This document shows, piece by piece, positions 1 through 8,944 of a stretch of DNA of 64,000 nucleotides (position 1 is the stretch's first letter; each line of letters opens with the position of its first letter). Location of the stretch: contig CALMYB010000026.1 of assembly GCA_937873515.1 (NCBI GenBank), positions 106,760-170,759 on the forward strand, written 5' to 3'. The position numbers and the translations under genes were made by a program. The notes below the pieces were generated by a model. The model was not told the origin of the DNA. It was given only the letters and a program-made list of their open reading frames with translations, and made no database searches. The stretch is from an uncultured Acidobacteriota bacterium. Its GTDB lineage: Bacteria > Acidobacteriota > Blastocatellia > Pyrinomonadales > Pyrinomonadaceae.

Positions 1-66
1 ATCATCTTGTTAGCCTTCTCTATCGCCGATCCGTAGGTGCGGCTACCGATACAAAAAGCGCGTTGC

Positions 67-423
67 CTAAACGCTATCCGCTTCCCCAAACGTGAGTAAA
101 TTATTGTCCGGATCGAGCAATGAGAACTCTTTCTGGCCCCACGGTTTTGCTTGTAACGCGCCGTTCGGGTGAATAGCGATATTCGCGTCGGGCAATGACC
201 GATAGAGCATCTCGATGTCGTCGGTGCGAATGTAAACCTGTCCGGAATTCTCCGCTGGGTCGAGTTCCTTAAAAAGAAAGAAATGGATCTCGATGTTGTC
301 GCGTCCAACCAACAGGTAATCGCCGTAGTCACTGATCTCGGTAAAACCCAAACCGTCGATGTAGTACGCCTTGGTCGCCGATTTATCCCGCATCGGCAGT
401 TTGGGGTTGATCGCCGTCAGCAT
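67..423 (-). CDS. VOC (glyoxalase/bleomycin-resistance fold) protein
   Basis: A 118-residue single-module VOC-superfamily protein. The bleomycin-resistance type is suggested by the N-terminal LPMRD segment, the central EIHFFLF strand, the VYIRTDDIEMLY segment and the C-terminal FSLLDPDNNLLTFGE strand. These proteins normally dimerise and bind a small molecule or a metal-dependent substrate in a cytoplasmic beta-barrel cleft. Family membership is well supported. The ligand cannot be read from the sequence, so a resistance role should not be assumed. It runs co-directionally downstream of the DUF1801 gene with a 12-nt gap, so the two may be co-transcribed. Confidence 0.85.
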   Translation of the reverse strand: MLTAINPKLPMRDKSATKAYYIDGLGFTEISDYGDYLLVGRDNIEIHFFLFKELDPAENSGQVYIRTDDIEMLYRSLPDANIAIHPNGALQAKPWGQKEFSLLDPDNNLLTFGEADSV

Positions 424-435
424 GCAGTCGGTAGT

Positions 436-1020
436 TTACTTCAGCCTCCCCAGTTTACCTTTTCTTTTAATGAGGTTCTTGTAATCCCACTGGATCTCGC
501 GTGCCTTTTTAAGCCAACGTTTTAGAGCCTTCACGTCGATCTCGTCAACTGAGCTGTAAAAGATCGACGCGTCCTTGAACTTCTTGCCAACGACATTCAG
601 GGCGTCTTCCTCAAAGTCGGCACCGCTCCAGAACATTAGACGCACGCCCGGCTTTTGGATGCTGTAACCGACGATCGGGTTCCCGTCCAAGAACCAAACG
701 GGATGTGCGTGCCAGATCTTGCTCTCCGATTCTCGAAGTTCGCGATCTATCACTTCGCGAAGGCGGTCGCAGGCCGCGGCGTATTCTGCGGATTGTTTGT
801 CGTTATAGGCCTTTATCTGGTCGTGCACTTTCCTTTGTCCGTCATCCAATTCTTTTTCGATCAACGCAAGAGCCACTTTGATTGCGGCAATACGGCGTTC
901 CAGAAGCGTCGTCTGCGACTTGCCCAAAGCGGCGTTTCCCTGAACTTTCTCACACTTTTTCAGCGTGGACAACAAAGCCCTATGCGCTTCGTTGAGTTCA
1001 AGCTCGGAGAATATCGACAT
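436..1020 (-). CDS. DUF1801 (YdhG-like) domain protein with N-terminal helical region
   Basis: A 194-residue protein. The first 90 or so residues are charged and helical, probably coiled coil. The C-terminal part (about 100-180) has the pattern of the DUF1801/YdhG family: a WHAHPVWFLDGNPIVGYS segment, a strand with LMFWSGADF, then SSVDEIDVKALKRWLKKA. DUF1801 proteins are small alpha/beta proteins without an established biochemical role. The N-terminal helical extension is longer than in minimal members. It sits directly upstream of the VOC gene in the same direction. The family call is fairly secure and the function is unknown. Confidence 0.75.
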   Translation of the reverse strand: MSIFSELELNEAHRALLSTLKKCEKVQGNAALGKSQTTLLERRIAAIKVALALIEKELDDGQRKVHDQIKAYNDKQSAEYAAACDRLREVIDRELRESESKIWHAHPVWFLDGNPIVGYSIQKPGVRLMFWSGADFEEDALNVVGKKFKDASIFYSSVDEIDVKALKRWLKKAREIQWDYKNLIKRKGKLGRLK

Positions 1021-1073
1021 TCTCCGAGCATATCATCGAAATCGCATAGGACGAGCGAATTGCGAGAATGGAT

Positions 1074-1850
1074 CTAGTGCTTCTTTGCGACGATCGCGAC
1101 CGCGTTCAGGTGATCGCGATATTTTCTGAATGTTCTCCGCATGGTCATTATCCGTTCGCGCTCTTTCGGGTGCGTCGCGATGTTGAATATGATACCCAAC
1201 GCTCTGAAAAAGCCCTCATCGTTGAATACGCGGCCTGGTTCAAGCAGACTCATTGGATTCTTTTCTATCTTGACGATGCTAAAGCCTTCTTTTTCGAGCA
1301 GCTCGGACCACTCTTTTTCTGTCAACGGACGAGCATTAACTTTGATCGTCTGCGCGAGGTCCCGCTGAATGCTGCCTTTTGTCTCGTCCGAAATATTGTC
1401 CGGAGCAAGCCCGAGCTCGTGTATGCCGTAAAGGCCGCCTTTTTTCAGGATACGGAAAGCTTCCCCGATGATCTCGGATTTGCGATGATCGGCCTGCATC
1501 GTCAGCATCGCTTCACCATAGACCTTATCAACAGAATCCGCGTCCAAGGTTGTGTCAGCAGCACTCGTGTTGATTATCTTTCGATTCTTGCCGTTCACAA
1601 TGCTCTTCAGATTCCCTGCAGCGGTCTCGTCAAGCTCGATGCCCGTATATGAGTGCGGATCCTGCTTAAGCGTCAACGCGGCCGTGAAGCCGATTCCCGG
1701 TGCGAACTCCACGACATCATCCGTCTTTTTGATATCGAGTTCGTCGATGAGCTTTGCCGTCAGTTCGCGTCCGCCGGGACGCAGGACCCGCTTGCCCATC
1801 TTCGCCAAAACCCAATGCCCTTGTTCCGTGTTCGTATGGTGACTGATCAT
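1074..1850 (-). CDS. class I SAM-dependent methyltransferase
   Basis: A 258-residue methyltransferase. I place the start at the ATG at 1850 because it is preceded by a good Shine-Dalgarno (AAGGAG, 1857-1862 on the minus strand) and because the family fold begins there. An upstream open frame reaches 2012 but overlaps the next gene. Motif I is VVEFAPGIGF (about residues 46-55), followed by an acidic strand end (GIELD) and a YGEAMLTMQ segment at the motif IV position. The C-terminus carries a LLEKEGFSIVKIEKNPMS segment typical of ubiE-like small-molecule methyltransferases. The substrate is unknown. It lies downstream of the secreted protein at 1969-2691 in the same direction. Confidence 0.85.
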   Translation of the reverse strand: MISHHTNTEQGHWVLAKMGKRVLRPGGRELTAKLIDELDIKKTDDVVEFAPGIGFTAALTLKQDPHSYTGIELDETAAGNLKSIVNGKNRKIINTSAADTTLDADSVDKVYGEAMLTMQADHRKSEIIGEAFRILKKGGLYGIHELGLAPDNISDETKGSIQRDLAQTIKVNARPLTEKEWSELLEKEGFSIVKIEKNPMSLLEPGRVFNDEGFFRALGIIFNIATHPKERERIMTMRRTFRKYRDHLNAVAIVAKKH

Positions 1851-1865
1851 GATCTTCTCCTTGCC
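1850..1865 (-). promoter_or_regulatory. ribosome binding site fixing the methyltransferase start
   Basis: On the minus strand GGCAAGGAGAAGATC stands immediately before the ATG at 1850. The AAGGAG core with about six bases of spacing decides this start over the upstream in-frame start at 2012. Confidence 0.7.
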
Positions 1866-1968
1866 GCCTGAGACAGACGATGCGGCCAGCGTATAGACCA
1901 TGTTCCTACTTCGCGCCGAAACGAAATATGCGCTCGCGCAGGTTTTTAGGTGTATTCCTGCTTTTGGT

Positions 1969-2691
1969 TCAATGCGTGGGCACGTTATCCCGTGTCGGCA
2001 GAAAAAAGTCACCGGTCCTTAGAACATCGCGCGCGGTCAACAGGTCCTCATCACTCACGTACGAGACGGCAAAAAGCACTGCATAACCATCACGTACCGT
2101 CACATAAACCCGCCTTTTCTGTGTCCCCGTTGATGTGTCGAGAAAGGCGAATTGCATGGCTCCGAGTTTCTCGGCATCTGTCTCCCCGACCTTAAAAGAG
2201 GCCGGAAGCTTGGCATTTAGAAGGCTCTGTCGGACCACATCGACGTAATCGACAGCGTCTTTGATCTGCTGGACGCCAGAAATATTCTCGGCCGCGATGA
2301 GGAAGAATGCGTTATCGGGAGTCCCCGGCATTGATCGGTAAGCGGTCAAGAGCACCGTGACGTTCTTTGCGAACCGCTGCTTGGCGAGCGGACCGAGGGC
2401 CTCGGTGTTCAGCGTATGCAGGTCAAAGCCGGCTGATTTCATATAGGCCTCAAAATCCGGCCCCGGGATCAGCCAGCTGTCCGGAAAAGTGACCTGAAAG
2501 CTCAGGGTGGGATTGATATAGCTGCGGCCGGTGACCGTTCCGGCATCCAGCTTTAGTGCAGCCTCGCGCAGCTCCGTTCCCGCTTTCACAGGAATGGTGC
2601 CGGGCAGTTTCTTATGTGGGGTGCGTTGTTTCTGGGAAAAACCGAACGAAACACTTACCAAGACAACAAACGCCGCAACAAAAACTCTCAT
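1969..2691 (-). CDS. secreted protein of unknown function
   Basis: A 240-residue protein with a clear signal peptide (MRVFVAAFVVLVSVSFGFSQ) followed by a basic, Pro-rich spacer. The mature domain (about 55-235) has a YINPTLSFQVTFPDSWLIPG segment like the beta-strand opening of PsbP/Mog1-fold lipoproteins found in stress-response surface proteins. That resemblance is only a pattern impression. Its ATG overlaps the stop of the upstream gene in an ATGA quartet at 2688-2691, so it is translationally coupled to the 225-residue protein. No catalytic motif was seen. Confidence 0.7.
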   Translation of the reverse strand: MRVFVAAFVVLVSVSFGFSQKQRTPHKKLPGTIPVKAGTELREAALKLDAGTVTGRSYINPTLSFQVTFPDSWLIPGPDFEAYMKSAGFDLHTLNTEALGPLAKQRFAKNVTVLLTAYRSMPGTPDNAFFLIAAENISGVQQIKDAVDYVDVVRQSLLNAKLPASFKVGETDAEKLGAMQFAFLDTSTGTQKRRVYVTVRDGYAVLFAVSYVSDEDLLTARDVLRTGDFFLPTRDNVPTH

Positions 2692-3365
2692 AAAAAATAA
2701 AGGCCTAAACGCGGGATCCCTGCTTCCTCACGAAGCCGCTTCATTACCATAAGTTCATAGGTCTGGCGATACTTGTCCGGTTCCATCTCGCTCTTATAAG
2801 GCTTGAGCTGGCTCTTGACCGTTGCCTCAAGCGTCGCCAAATGATTCGGCTCCCAATTCTCAAGCAGCGTACGGTCAAGCAGCTTTTCCACATCGCTCAG
2901 GGTCTTATCGACCGTATCGAGATCATTGGTTAGATTCGCTTTTATCTCGGAAAGATGCGTCAGCGCTCGCAAAATCCCCTCGGAGAGGCTCTCTATCTTG
3001 CACTCCGCAAGTCTTGCGGCACAATCGTCAATGTGCGCACCGATCCGTTCGACCGAAAATTCGGGTTCTGACGCAGTTCCTTGCTCGTTGTCACCCTTGC
3101 CTGTCTGAGAATTAAGCCATTCGCGATGCTGTATTTCGATCTCCTCGCGACAATAGAAAAGGCTCTTGATGGTCCGAGTCCCCGGCGGTTGGCGGTCATA
3201 CACATCGAAAACGGCCTCGATCGATCGGAGAACTATGTGCAAAGGAATACCGCGTTCTTTCCAACCGTCGATCATCGCCCAATCCAGCGGCGAAAGGAAA
3301 AGGTGCCTTCCTCTCCGCCGGACGAACGTATCCTCGATCTCGGTGTAGTAGTTGAAATAATTCAC
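2688..3365 (-). CDS. conserved hypothetical protein, helical
   Basis: A 225-residue soluble protein that I do not recognise as a named family. The N-terminal 85 residues start MNYFNYYTEIEDTFVRRRG and include a strand-turn-helix with LSPLDWAMIDGWKERGIPL, which looks like a small DNA- or protein-binding helical module. After a polar linker the rest (about 105-225) is helical and charged. It is the first gene of a two-gene unit whose second member is secreted (ATGA overlap). The divergent neighbour is the mutase gene. No function is assigned. Confidence 0.65.
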   Translation of the reverse strand: MNYFNYYTEIEDTFVRRRGRHLFLSPLDWAMIDGWKERGIPLHIVLRSIEAVFDVYDRQPPGTRTIKSLFYCREEIEIQHREWLNSQTGKGDNEQGTASEPEFSVERIGAHIDDCAARLAECKIESLSEGILRALTHLSEIKANLTNDLDTVDKTLSDVEKLLDRTLLENWEPNHLATLEATVKSQLKPYKSEMEPDKYRQTYELMVMKRLREEAGIPRLGLYFL

Positions 3366-3427
3366 GCGTTACAAAATTCCGATCTCTCCTAGATTAAACG
3401 ACCGATGCCGAGCCTCCAAAACCCGCA

Positions 3428-5059
3428 TTGGACGAAGTCTGTGATAACCTATTTCAAAAGAAAATGGCAGACAGACGGACACGTTTTTGCACCTCTTCGG
3501 ACATCGAACTCCCGAACGACTTCAACCCTGGGAATACGGCGCCGATCTCCTATGAGAACGAGCTGAATGAACCCGGAAAGTTTCCCTACACTCGCGGCGT
3601 TCGAAGGTCGATGTATCGCGGCCGCTTCTGGACGATGCGGCAATACGCGGGGTTCGCCACCGCTGAGGAATCGAACCAACGCTATAAATACTTGCTTTCG
3701 CAAGGCACGACGGGCCTTAGCGTCGCTTTTGACCTGCCCACACAGATCGGGCTCGATTCCGACGATCCGCTGGCCGCCGGCGAGGTTGGGAAAGTTGGTG
3801 TCGCGATCGATTCGCTCGAGGATATGCTGACGCTGTTCGACGGCATTCCGCTGGATCAGGTCTCAACGTCGATGACGATCAATGCGACGGCCTCGACCTT
3901 ACTCTGCCTTTATCTTGCGGTAGCTAAAAAGCAAAATATCGCTCTCGATAAGGTCAACGGCACGGTCCAGAACGACATTCTCAAGGAATACATTGCCCGA
4001 GGAACCTACATCTATCCTCCGAAACCATCTTTGCGGTTGATCACCGACACGTTCGCTTTTTGTGCTGAAGCGGTACCGAATTGGAACACTATCTCCATCT
4101 CGGGCTACCACATTCGCGAAGCCGGTTCGACGGCTGCTCAGGAGATCGCTTTTACGCTAGCCGATGCGATCTGCTATGTCGAAGCCGCGATCGCAGTCGG
4201 GCTGGAAGTTGATGACTTTGCCCCTCGCCTCTCATTCTTTTTTAATGCGCACAACAACCTGATCGAAGAGATCGCAAAGTTCCGAGCCGCCCGCCGTCTT
4301 TGGGCGAGGATTATGCGCGATCGCTTTTCGGCAAAGGACGAAAAGTCGATGATGCTCCGTTTTCACACACAAACTGCGGGTTCAACGCTCACTGCGCAGC
4401 AGCCCGAGGTCAATGTAGTTCGAACCACGATCCAGGCCCTCGCGGCCGTACTCGGCGGCACCCAAAGCCTGCACACGAACTCGATGGACGAGGCTCTCGG
4501 TCTGCCGACAGAAAATGCGGCCCGCATTGCATTGCGTACACAGCAGGTGATCGCATACGAATCCGGTGTCGCCGACACGGTCGATCCATTTGCCGGCAGT
4601 TACGCGGTGGAGGAGCTCACCACTCGGCTTGAAAAAGCGGCCGCCGACTATATCGAAAAGATCGACGACCTGGGCGGCATGCTCCGCGCGATCGAGATAG
4701 GTTTTGTCCAGAACGAGATCCAACAGGCCGCTTACGACTACCAACTCGCCGTCGAGCATCACGATGCCATCGTCGTCGGTGTAAATAAGTTCCGTACCGA
4801 AGATGTCGAGCCGGTCCCGATCCTACGGATCGATGAAAAGATCGAGATCGACCAGCGAGCCCGGCTTGCGGCCCTGCGGAGCCGGCGCGATGCTTCTAAT
4901 GCTGAAAATGCCCTAAAGAAAATCGCATCTGCAGCCAAAACAGACGAAAACCTCCTTCCGCACATACTTTTTGCCGTCGAAAACTACGTAACCATCGGCG
5001 AGATCAGCAATGAACTTCGTAAAGTCTGGGGCGAATACCAAGAGAACGTAAGCGTTTAG
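3428..5059 (+). CDS. methylmalonyl-CoA mutase, large (catalytic) subunit
   Basis: A 543-residue TIM-barrel subunit of the acyl-CoA mutase family, which interconverts (R)-methylmalonyl-CoA and succinyl-CoA with adenosylcobalamin. The longest frame starts at TTG 3428; ATG 3464 (531 residues) is equally likely. Signature segments are [11 protein letters not shown] with the active-site Tyr, the [15 protein letters not shown] segment with the substrate-binding Arg, and [10 protein letters not shown] with the catalytic His (residue 228 of the long form). Retaining Tyr and Arg argues for a methylmalonyl-type rather than an isobutyryl-type enzyme; ethylmalonyl-CoA mutase remains possible. There is no C-terminal B12-binding domain, so a separate small subunit must be encoded elsewhere; none is in this window. 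Confidence 0.9.
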   Translation: MDEVCDNLFQKKMADRRTRFCTSSDIELPNDFNPGNTAPISYENELNEPGKFPYTRGVRRSMYRGRFWTMRQYAGFATAEESNQRYKYLLSQGTTGLSVAFDLPTQIGLDSDDPLAAGEVGKVGVAIDSLEDMLTLFDGIPLDQVSTSMTINATASTLLCLYLAVAKKQNIALDKVNGTVQNDILKEYIARGTYIYPPKPSLRLITDTFAFCAEAVPNWNTISISGYHIREAGSTAAQEIAFTLADAICYVEAAIAVGLEVDDFAPRLSFFFNAHNNLIEEIAKFRAARRLWARIMRDRFSAKDEKSMMLRFHTQTAGSTLTAQQPEVNVVRTTIQALAAVLGGTQSLHTNSMDEALGLPTENAARIALRTQQVIAYESGVADTVDPFAGSYAVEELTTRLEKAAADYIEKIDDLGGMLRAIEIGFVQNEIQQAAYDYQLAVEHHDAIVVGVNKFRTEDVEPVPILRIDEKIEIDQRARLAALRSRRDASNAENALKKIASAAKTDENLLPHILFAVENYVTIGEISNELRKVWGEYQENVSV

Positions 5060-5120
5060 ATCTCAAAGAGCAGGAAAAAAATCGCTGACAAACGCCGTTA
5101 AACTGTGTTAGCCTAACTAT

Positions 5121-5137
5121 TGTAGGCTTTCCGCCTG
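5121..5137 (+). other. small hairpin in the mutase-pilT intergenic region
   Basis: A 6-bp stem (GTAGGC / GCCTGC, one G-T pair) closes a TTTCC loop, 23 nt ahead of the terminator-like hairpin at 5160. It could be part of the 3' UTR. No riboswitch consensus was recognised. Confidence 0.3.
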
Positions 5138-5159
5138 CTATAGAGAAGACCCCTCAAAA

Positions 5160-5182
5160 GCCGACGCCTTCGGCATTTTTTA
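5160..5182 (+). terminator. Rho-independent terminator after the mutase gene
   Basis: GCCGA CGCCT TCGGC is followed by ATTTTTT and preceded by AAAA, which can extend the stem. It lies 100 nt after the mutase stop and 30 nt before the pilT start. Confidence 0.55.
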
Positions 5183-5211
5183 TCTATTTTCTGCGGTTTC
5201 TCTTATCCCCT

Positions 5212-7077
5212 ATGGAAAAACTTAACGAATTTCTGCGAGATCTTCTGTCCAGCTGCAGCGATGAACTGCGTCTCGAGCCGGGCAAAAAGCCGTTCATGAT
5301 CGCGGGTTCACGTACTATCGAGATTTCGAACACCCCGATTCTCGGCACTCAGATCAGTATGATGGTGTTCCCCCTGATCCCGCAGGATATCAAGCTCATC
5401 CTTCCCCACTCACCTGAGATCGAATTCGAGCATCCACACACTCTTGGAAAATTCCAGTTCGTTGTAAGGAAATCCCCGGCCGGTTTTAACGTTGTCATTC
5501 GGCCGCAGCTTGCCGATCAGCGTACATCTTCACCTACGCCCGAAAATGTCTTTGCGCCACAAGCAGCGCCGTCCGAAACCGCGGCCTATCAGGAGTCTGC
5601 ACCCAAGCCTGCCTCTGAAGAACCGATCTTGCCGCTTTCGCCGGCCGAATTCTCGGACTTTGACAGCGCGTCTGCGGGCTACGAATATACTTCGACCTTG
5701 ACGCCGGTCGAAAAGAGCCCGGAAACGCTGGTCGTCGAAGAACGTGTTGAAGTGCCCGCCTACGAGATCGCCGGTATGCCCGCTGCGGATGTCGTCTCGG
5801 CCAACGATCCGGAATTCGCCACCGTCTTTTCTGACACATCGACGTACGAGCCCCAAGGCGCTCGCGATGATTTTTCGGGCACTTATACGCCGCTGACGGA
5901 CCAGCCATTTGAACATACGGAAGAGACAAATGGCTGGCCGCCGCCTTCGGAGCCGCCGCTCCTCCCAACACTACCCTCGACTCATAGTCCAACGCTAGTG
6001 AATTCGCAAATGGATCACCTCTTCCGAGCGATGGCCGCAGCCGGCGCATCGGACCTCCATCTTTCCGTCTCGATGCCGCCAATGATCCGCAAGGACGGCA
6101 AAATGCAGCCGCTTTCGCCCGGAGACGCCGCCCTCACAGCCGATTCGATAAGGGAGCTTCTCGGCGAAATAATGCCAAAGAAGAACGTTGAGGAATTCGC
6201 GCAGCGGCACGATACTGACTTTGCGTACGAGATCGAGGGCTTGGCGCGCTTCCGCTCGAATATATTCATGGACCGGAAAGGAATGGGCGCCGTTTTCCGC
6301 ATAATTCCAACAAAGATGACGACCGCCGAGCAGCTTGGTCTGTCGGATGCAATTCTCGGCCTCACGCACCTATCGAAAGGCCTTGTTGTCGTCACAGGCC
6401 CAACCGGTTCGGGAAAGTCCACGACGCTCTGTGCGATGGTGAACCACATCAATCAGAATCGCGAAGACCACATAATAACGATCGAGGACCCGATCGAATT
6501 CGTCCACGACAACATCAAATGTCTCGTGAACCAACGCGAGGTCCACAATCACACCGCTTCGTTCAAAGATGCCCTGCGTGCGGCGCTTCGCGAGGATCCG
6601 GACATTTTGCTCGTCGGCGAAATGCGCGACCTCGAAACTATCTCGATCGCGATCGAAACGGCGGAAACAGGACACCTCGTCTTCGGCACCTTGCACACGA
6701 CGACCGCGGCCTCAACGGTCGATCGTATCATTGACCAATTCCCGGCAGATCGACAGCAGCAGATTCGAGTAATGCTTTCAGAATCGCTGAAAGGCGTTAT
6801 CGCCCAAACCCTTTTACCAAAGAAAGGCGGCGGCCGCGTCGCGGCCCTTGAGATCTTGATCGTAACTCCTGCGATCAGCAATTTGATCCGTGAGGGAAAG
6901 ACGTTCCAGATCCCGTCTGCGATGCAGACCGGAAAGAACAGCGGTATGGTCGTGCTCAACGACGCCCTTTTTGAGCTGGTAAAGAACGGCATGGTCGAGC
7001 CTAAAGACGCCTACATCAAGGCGGTCGATAAGGCCAACTTTGAGACGATGCTGACCCGTGGCGGCTTCAAGATCTAG
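5212..7077 (+). CDS. pilT: PilT-type twitching-motility ATPase with N-terminal extension
   Basis: A 621-residue type IV pilus retraction ATPase; standard PilT is about 340-380 residues. The canonical core begins near residue 267 (MDHLFRAMAAAGASDLHLS), with Walker A GPTGSGKST (396-404), a Walker B region LREDPDILLVGEMRD (about 460-474), a His box (GTLHTT) and the PilT hallmark AISNLIREGK near 556. Residues 1-105 resemble a second, degenerate copy of the PilT N-domain (RLEPGKKPFMI, then GKFQFVV). Residues 105-265 are a Pro/Glu/Ser-rich linker. The AISNLIRE signature favours PilT over PilB. It stands alone here, flanked by terminators on both sides. Pilus retraction at the inner-membrane platform is the expected role. 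Confidence 0.92.
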   Translation: MEKLNEFLRDLLSSCSDELRLEPGKKPFMIAGSRTIEISNTPILGTQISMMVFPLIPQDIKLILPHSPEIEFEHPHTLGKFQFVVRKSPAGFNVVIRPQLADQRTSSPTPENVFAPQAAPSETAAYQESAPKPASEEPILPLSPAEFSDFDSASAGYEYTSTLTPVEKSPETLVVEERVEVPAYEIAGMPAADVVSANDPEFATVFSDTSTYEPQGARDDFSGTYTPLTDQPFEHTEETNGWPPPSEPPLLPTLPSTHSPTLVNSQMDHLFRAMAAAGASDLHLSVSMPPMIRKDGKMQPLSPGDAALTADSIRELLGEIMPKKNVEEFAQRHDTDFAYEIEGLARFRSNIFMDRKGMGAVFRIIPTKMTTAEQLGLSDAILGLTHLSKGLVVVTGPTGSGKSTTLCAMVNHINQNREDHIITIEDPIEFVHDNIKCLVNQREVHNHTASFKDALRAALREDPDILLVGEMRDLETISIAIETAETGHLVFGTLHTTTAASTVDRIIDQFPADRQQQIRVMLSESLKGVIAQTLLPKKGGGRVAALEILIVTPAISNLIREGKTFQIPSAMQTGKNSGMVVLNDALFELVKNGMVEPKDAYIKAVDKANFETMLTRGGFKI

Positions 7078-7133
7078 GTCCCGACATTCGCTCGCCCCTT
7101 CAACTCGTGTAAAATTTAAGTTATCCGAACGGC

Positions 7134-7178
7134 GATACGTGTCCAACTATTTTGGCAGGACACGTATCTAACTTTTTT
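7134..7178 (+). terminator. Rho-independent terminator after pilT
   Basis: A perfect 11-bp inverted repeat (GATACGTGTCC / GGACACGTATC) with a 13-nt loop is followed by TAACTTTTTT. It separates pilT from the VWFA gene at 7196. Confidence 0.8.
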
Positions 7179-7195
7179 ACAGACAAAAGGGCTAT

Positions 7196-8461
7196 ATGAA
7201 GCGTTTTCCAAGACTTTCTTCCGTCGCTTTGATCTTCATCTTCGTTTTTGCGGCGGCAGTCGCGGCACTTGCGCAGTCTCGGCCGCAGCGTCCTGATACG
7301 GCACCGGGAAACGAAAAACGAAATCAACGCCCAAAACCGCCGACCGCCGAAGAACTTAGAAAGGCCGAGGAAGAACGCAAACAGGCTGAAGCGGAAAAGA
7401 ATGCGATCATTGATCCCGGCATCGAAAAGGTCTCGACGAACATCGTCTCCGTCGAAGTAACGGTCGTTAACAAGAAGACCGGAGCTGTTGTCACCGGACT
7501 AAGGAAAGAGAACTTTGCGATCTTTGAGGATGGTAAGCAGCAGCCGATCTCAGCTTTTACTACGCCGGACTCACCGATCACGGTCACGGTTCTTATCGAA
7601 TTCAGCAAATGGAGCGAGGTCTTTGGTTCCGCCGCGGGCGGGATATTCGAGCCCGGCGCATATGAGGTAGTACGGCCTGCGGCTCTTTTTGTCTCGCGCT
7701 TTATCAAACCGCCAAATGATTACGCTTCGATCGTTGCGTTCGATATTCGGCCAACGCCGATCACCGACTTTACGAATGACCCGCAGCGTCTGCGCCAAGC
7801 GGTCGATCTATTGTTTCGAAGTACACCCGCCGTCCGCGAGAATAACTTGTGGGACGCCCTAAAATTTACGCTGCTTGGCGGAACGACCGACACCGTCGTC
7901 CTTGAGAACTCCAAAGCAAAAACCGCTCAGTACGCCGGAATGGCAAATCTGCGCGCACCGCGAAAGGCCATTATCCTTGTTGCCTCCGGAATCGACACCT
8001 TCAGCAAGACGAGCTACGACCAGGCTCGGCGCATTGTTCAGGAAGCCGGCGTTCCCGTGTATGTGATCAGCACAGGCAATCTTTTCTTTAAGCGTTACGA
8101 GAACCTGCTTGGTCCAATGGACGACCTCGCTACGGGCCTGCCCGGCCGCCTCACATTCCTACAAGCTCAGAATTCGATGAACACGATCGCAAAAGAGTCC
8201 GGCGGAATGCACTTTCCAATGACGTTCGAGAGTGAGATCCCTGATTATCTGAACAGCATCAACGCTCTGCTGCGGAACCAGTACAACATCGCCTATGACC
8301 TCAATAGTCCGCATACTCCCGGCCAGAAATACAAACTGCAGGTAAAGGTCGATGTCAACGGCGACGGCATCTACGACGAAAAGGCATATCGCGTTCAGGC
8401 GCGGCCGTATTACATCGCCCCCGGCGGTGATGACGCAAAAGATAAAAGGAAAAAGGATTAA
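7196..8461 (+). CDS. VWFA-related domain protein, acidobacterial type, secreted
   Basis: A 421-residue protein with an N-terminal signal peptide (hydrophobic VALIFIFVFAAAVAALAQ) and a Pro/Lys/Glu-rich spacer to about residue 70. The rest matches the VWFA-related Acidobacterial domain: a VEVTVVNKKTGAVVTGL strand pair, the NFAIFEDGKQQPISAF motif, a strand with VTVLIEFS, the RKAIILVASGIDTFS segment and a YNIAYDLNS C-terminal strand. The canonical DxSxS metal site is not conserved (IEFSKWS), as is common in this group. The family is greatly expanded in Acidobacteriota and its function is unproven; protein binding outside the cytoplasm is the usual guess. It is monocistronic by layout. Confidence 0.88.
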   Translation: MKRFPRLSSVALIFIFVFAAAVAALAQSRPQRPDTAPGNEKRNQRPKPPTAEELRKAEEERKQAEAEKNAIIDPGIEKVSTNIVSVEVTVVNKKTGAVVTGLRKENFAIFEDGKQQPISAFTTPDSPITVTVLIEFSKWSEVFGSAAGGIFEPGAYEVVRPAALFVSRFIKPPNDYASIVAFDIRPTPITDFTNDPQRLRQAVDLLFRSTPAVRENNLWDALKFTLLGGTTDTVVLENSKAKTAQYAGMANLRAPRKAIILVASGIDTFSKTSYDQARRIVQEAGVPVYVISTGNLFFKRYENLLGPMDDLATGLPGRLTFLQAQNSMNTIAKESGGMHFPMTFESEIPDYLNSINALLRNQYNIAYDLNSPHTPGQKYKLQVKVDVNGDGIYDEKAYRVQARPYYIAPGGDDAKDKRKKD

Positions 8462-8466
8462 GCCGG

Positions 8467-8487
8467 ATTTCTGTTCGCTGAACAGAA
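8467..8487. other. hairpin between convergent genes
   Basis: TTTCTGTTC and GAACAGAAA are separated by GCT, a 9-bp perfect stem in the 42-nt gap between two convergent genes. It may act as a bidirectional 3'-end structure, although neither side has a strong T tract. Confidence 0.4.
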
Positions 8488-8503
8488 AGGCTGCAAGAAA
8501 CCT

Positions 8504-8917
8504 TTAGCTCCCGGATTGCTTCAAAAGCAGTCCGCTTGGGGTTGCGGTGTGATCAAAAACGTAGTTGTATCGATAGATCCCGAACGGAAGGATCGAGACC
8601 GGGATCGTGTAGTTCACGTGGGCATTAACGCCCGGGCCGACCTTCTTCACCTCGACCAGAGCGTCGGACGGAACCTCATTCGCTGAAATTGCCTTCTCGA
8701 GGCGCTCCTTCACGTTCTTGACGGGATCGACGTTGCCCGGCAGCGCCATTCCCTGCAGCACCGCGGTCTCCATATCGGACTTCATCGCCTCACCTTGATA
8801 CGCTACCGGGATGTAGTTGTATCCGGCGTTCGCGACCAACAATATGAAAGCCAGCACAATAAGAAATTTGACGCCGGCACTGCCGCGTTCATTGACTCGG
8901 TTCGTTACATTCTGCAT
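8504..8917 (-). CDS. single-pass membrane protein of unknown function
   Basis: A 137-residue protein with one N-terminal transmembrane helix (about 16-34, FLIVLAFILLVANAGY) preceded by a short basic cytoplasmic tail, and an extracytoplasmic domain of about 100 residues. The helix position and the following YIPVAYQGEAMKSDMETAV segment resemble small DUF4845-like or pseudopilin-like proteins. A canonical prepilin cleavage site (G followed by F/M-T-x-x-E) is not present, so I do not call it a pilin. It is downstream of aroB on the same strand with a 27-nt gap, probably the last gene of the glmM-aroB transcript. Confidence 0.65.
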   Translation of the reverse strand: MQNVTNRVNERGSAGVKFLIVLAFILLVANAGYNYIPVAYQGEAMKSDMETAVLQGMALPGNVDPVKNVKERLEKAISANEVPSDALVEVKKVGPGVNAHVNYTIPVSILPFGIYRYNYVFDHTATPSGLLLKQSGS

Positions 8918-8944
8918 TTTTCTAAACTTCCTTCGCTGTTGAGC

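Noticed and set aside
5060..5211. A riboswitch ahead of pilT
   Set aside because: The two hairpins are simple and the second has terminator features; no recognised aptamer core.
8504..8917. A type IV pilin or pseudopilin
   Set aside because: The transmembrane helix is in the right place, but a canonical prepilin peptidase site is missing.
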